Below, piece by piece: positions 5,041 to 5,164 of a stretch of 5,164 nucleotides of DNA; position 1 is the stretch's first letter, and the number at the start of each line of letters is the position of its first letter. The stretch spans positions 1-5,164 of the forward strand of contig JAHJRR010000022.1 in NCBI GenBank assembly GCA_018830685.1, read 5' to 3'. The position numbers and the translations under genes were made by a program. The notes beneath the pieces are model-generated. The model searched no databases, was not told the DNA's origin, and saw only the letters and a program-made list of their open reading frames with translations. Source of the DNA: Nanobdellota archaeon (GTDB lineage: Archaea; Nanobdellota; Nanobdellia; Pacearchaeales; GW2011-AR1).

Positions 5041-5164
5041 TGTCTTTCCATGCAAGGTCAAACAAGTCTTCAAGAGCTTGCGCAAAGAATTCTGTATTTA
5101 TCCAGACACTAATATCATAATTAGGATGGAACTTCTCGTCATCAAGAAGCATAAACATAAGCTG
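5024..5164 (-). CDS. C-terminal end of a probable TrmB-family transcription regulator (cut by right edge)
   Basis: The last 46 codons of a minus-strand gene that enters from the right edge and stops with TGA at 5024-5026. It reads QLMFMLLDDEKFHPNYDIS, then VWINTEFFAQALEDLFDLAW and KDMSPVK. An Asp-rich turn, a beta strand ending in VWIN, and a helix of the form ..L.DLFDLAWK resemble the end of archaeal TrmB-like regulators. These have an N-terminal winged helix that binds DNA and a C-terminal ligand or phospholipase-D-like domain ending in a conserved F..LW helix. The DNA-binding part is outside the window, so the family call rests on this tail alone. No T-tract follows the stop. Codons are somewhat richer in G and C than in the helicase. 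Confidence 0.6.
   Translation of the reverse strand, partial: QLMFMLLDDEKFHPNYDISVWINTEFFAQALEDLFDLAWKDMSPVK

Noticed and set aside
1..5164. CRISPR array, tRNA, rRNA or insertion sequence
   Set aside because: No regularly spaced long repeats, tRNA cloverleaf with a GTTCGA-type T-arm, rRNA signature, transposase motif or terminal repeats with target duplications were seen on either strand.

Overview
The window looks like a chromosome piece from an AT-rich archaeon, most likely a small-genome DPANN lineage of the Pacearchaeota/Woesearchaeota kind. The evidence is the archaeal TATA boxes about 25-28 bp before several start codons (leaderless promoters), T-tract terminators without hairpins, a stand-alone receiver-domain protein, a Rad3/DinG-type helicase, and what looks like the end of a TrmB-like regulator. 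The lineage is inferred from style; no marker gene fixes it.

Layout. Positions 1-563 hold the 3' third of argS (arginyl-tRNA synthetase), cut by the left edge. Converging on it is a 112-residue receiver-domain protein (631-969, minus). A 282-bp divergent intergenic region follows. It carries a promoter for each neighbour and a run of potential RNA stems (1087-1201) that no gene explains. Positions 1252-3264 encode a 670-residue SF2 helicase of the Rad3/XPD/DinG type. Next come two small genes that share one kind of expression signal, a TATA box followed by a strong GGAGGT ribosome binding site: a 134-residue protein with a lysine-rich tail (3305-3709), and a 68-residue protein with two membrane segments (3775-3981). 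Each ends in a T-tract. A T-rich gap leads to an 82-residue ORF of unknown function with a well-placed leaderless promoter (4191-4439).

The right end is on the minus strand and looks eroded. It has a nucleotidyltransferase whose reading frame is broken by one missing A and which is truncated (4596-4882), a short unassigned ORF downstream of it (4429-4566), and the last 46 codons of a probable TrmB-family regulator (5024-5164). Between the last two lies a GC-rich patch with no clear gene.

How the genes work together. Apart from argS (translation) and the helicase (DNA or RNA processing), the products cannot be tied into one pathway. The clearest common theme is expression: four genes look leaderless, while the two small genes have short leaders with a near-perfect Shine-Dalgarno sequence, which suggests strong and separate translation. 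I found no convincing complete new system. The best leads are the structured 1087-1201 region, the helicase that shows only three of the four expected cluster cysteines, and the paired small genes.
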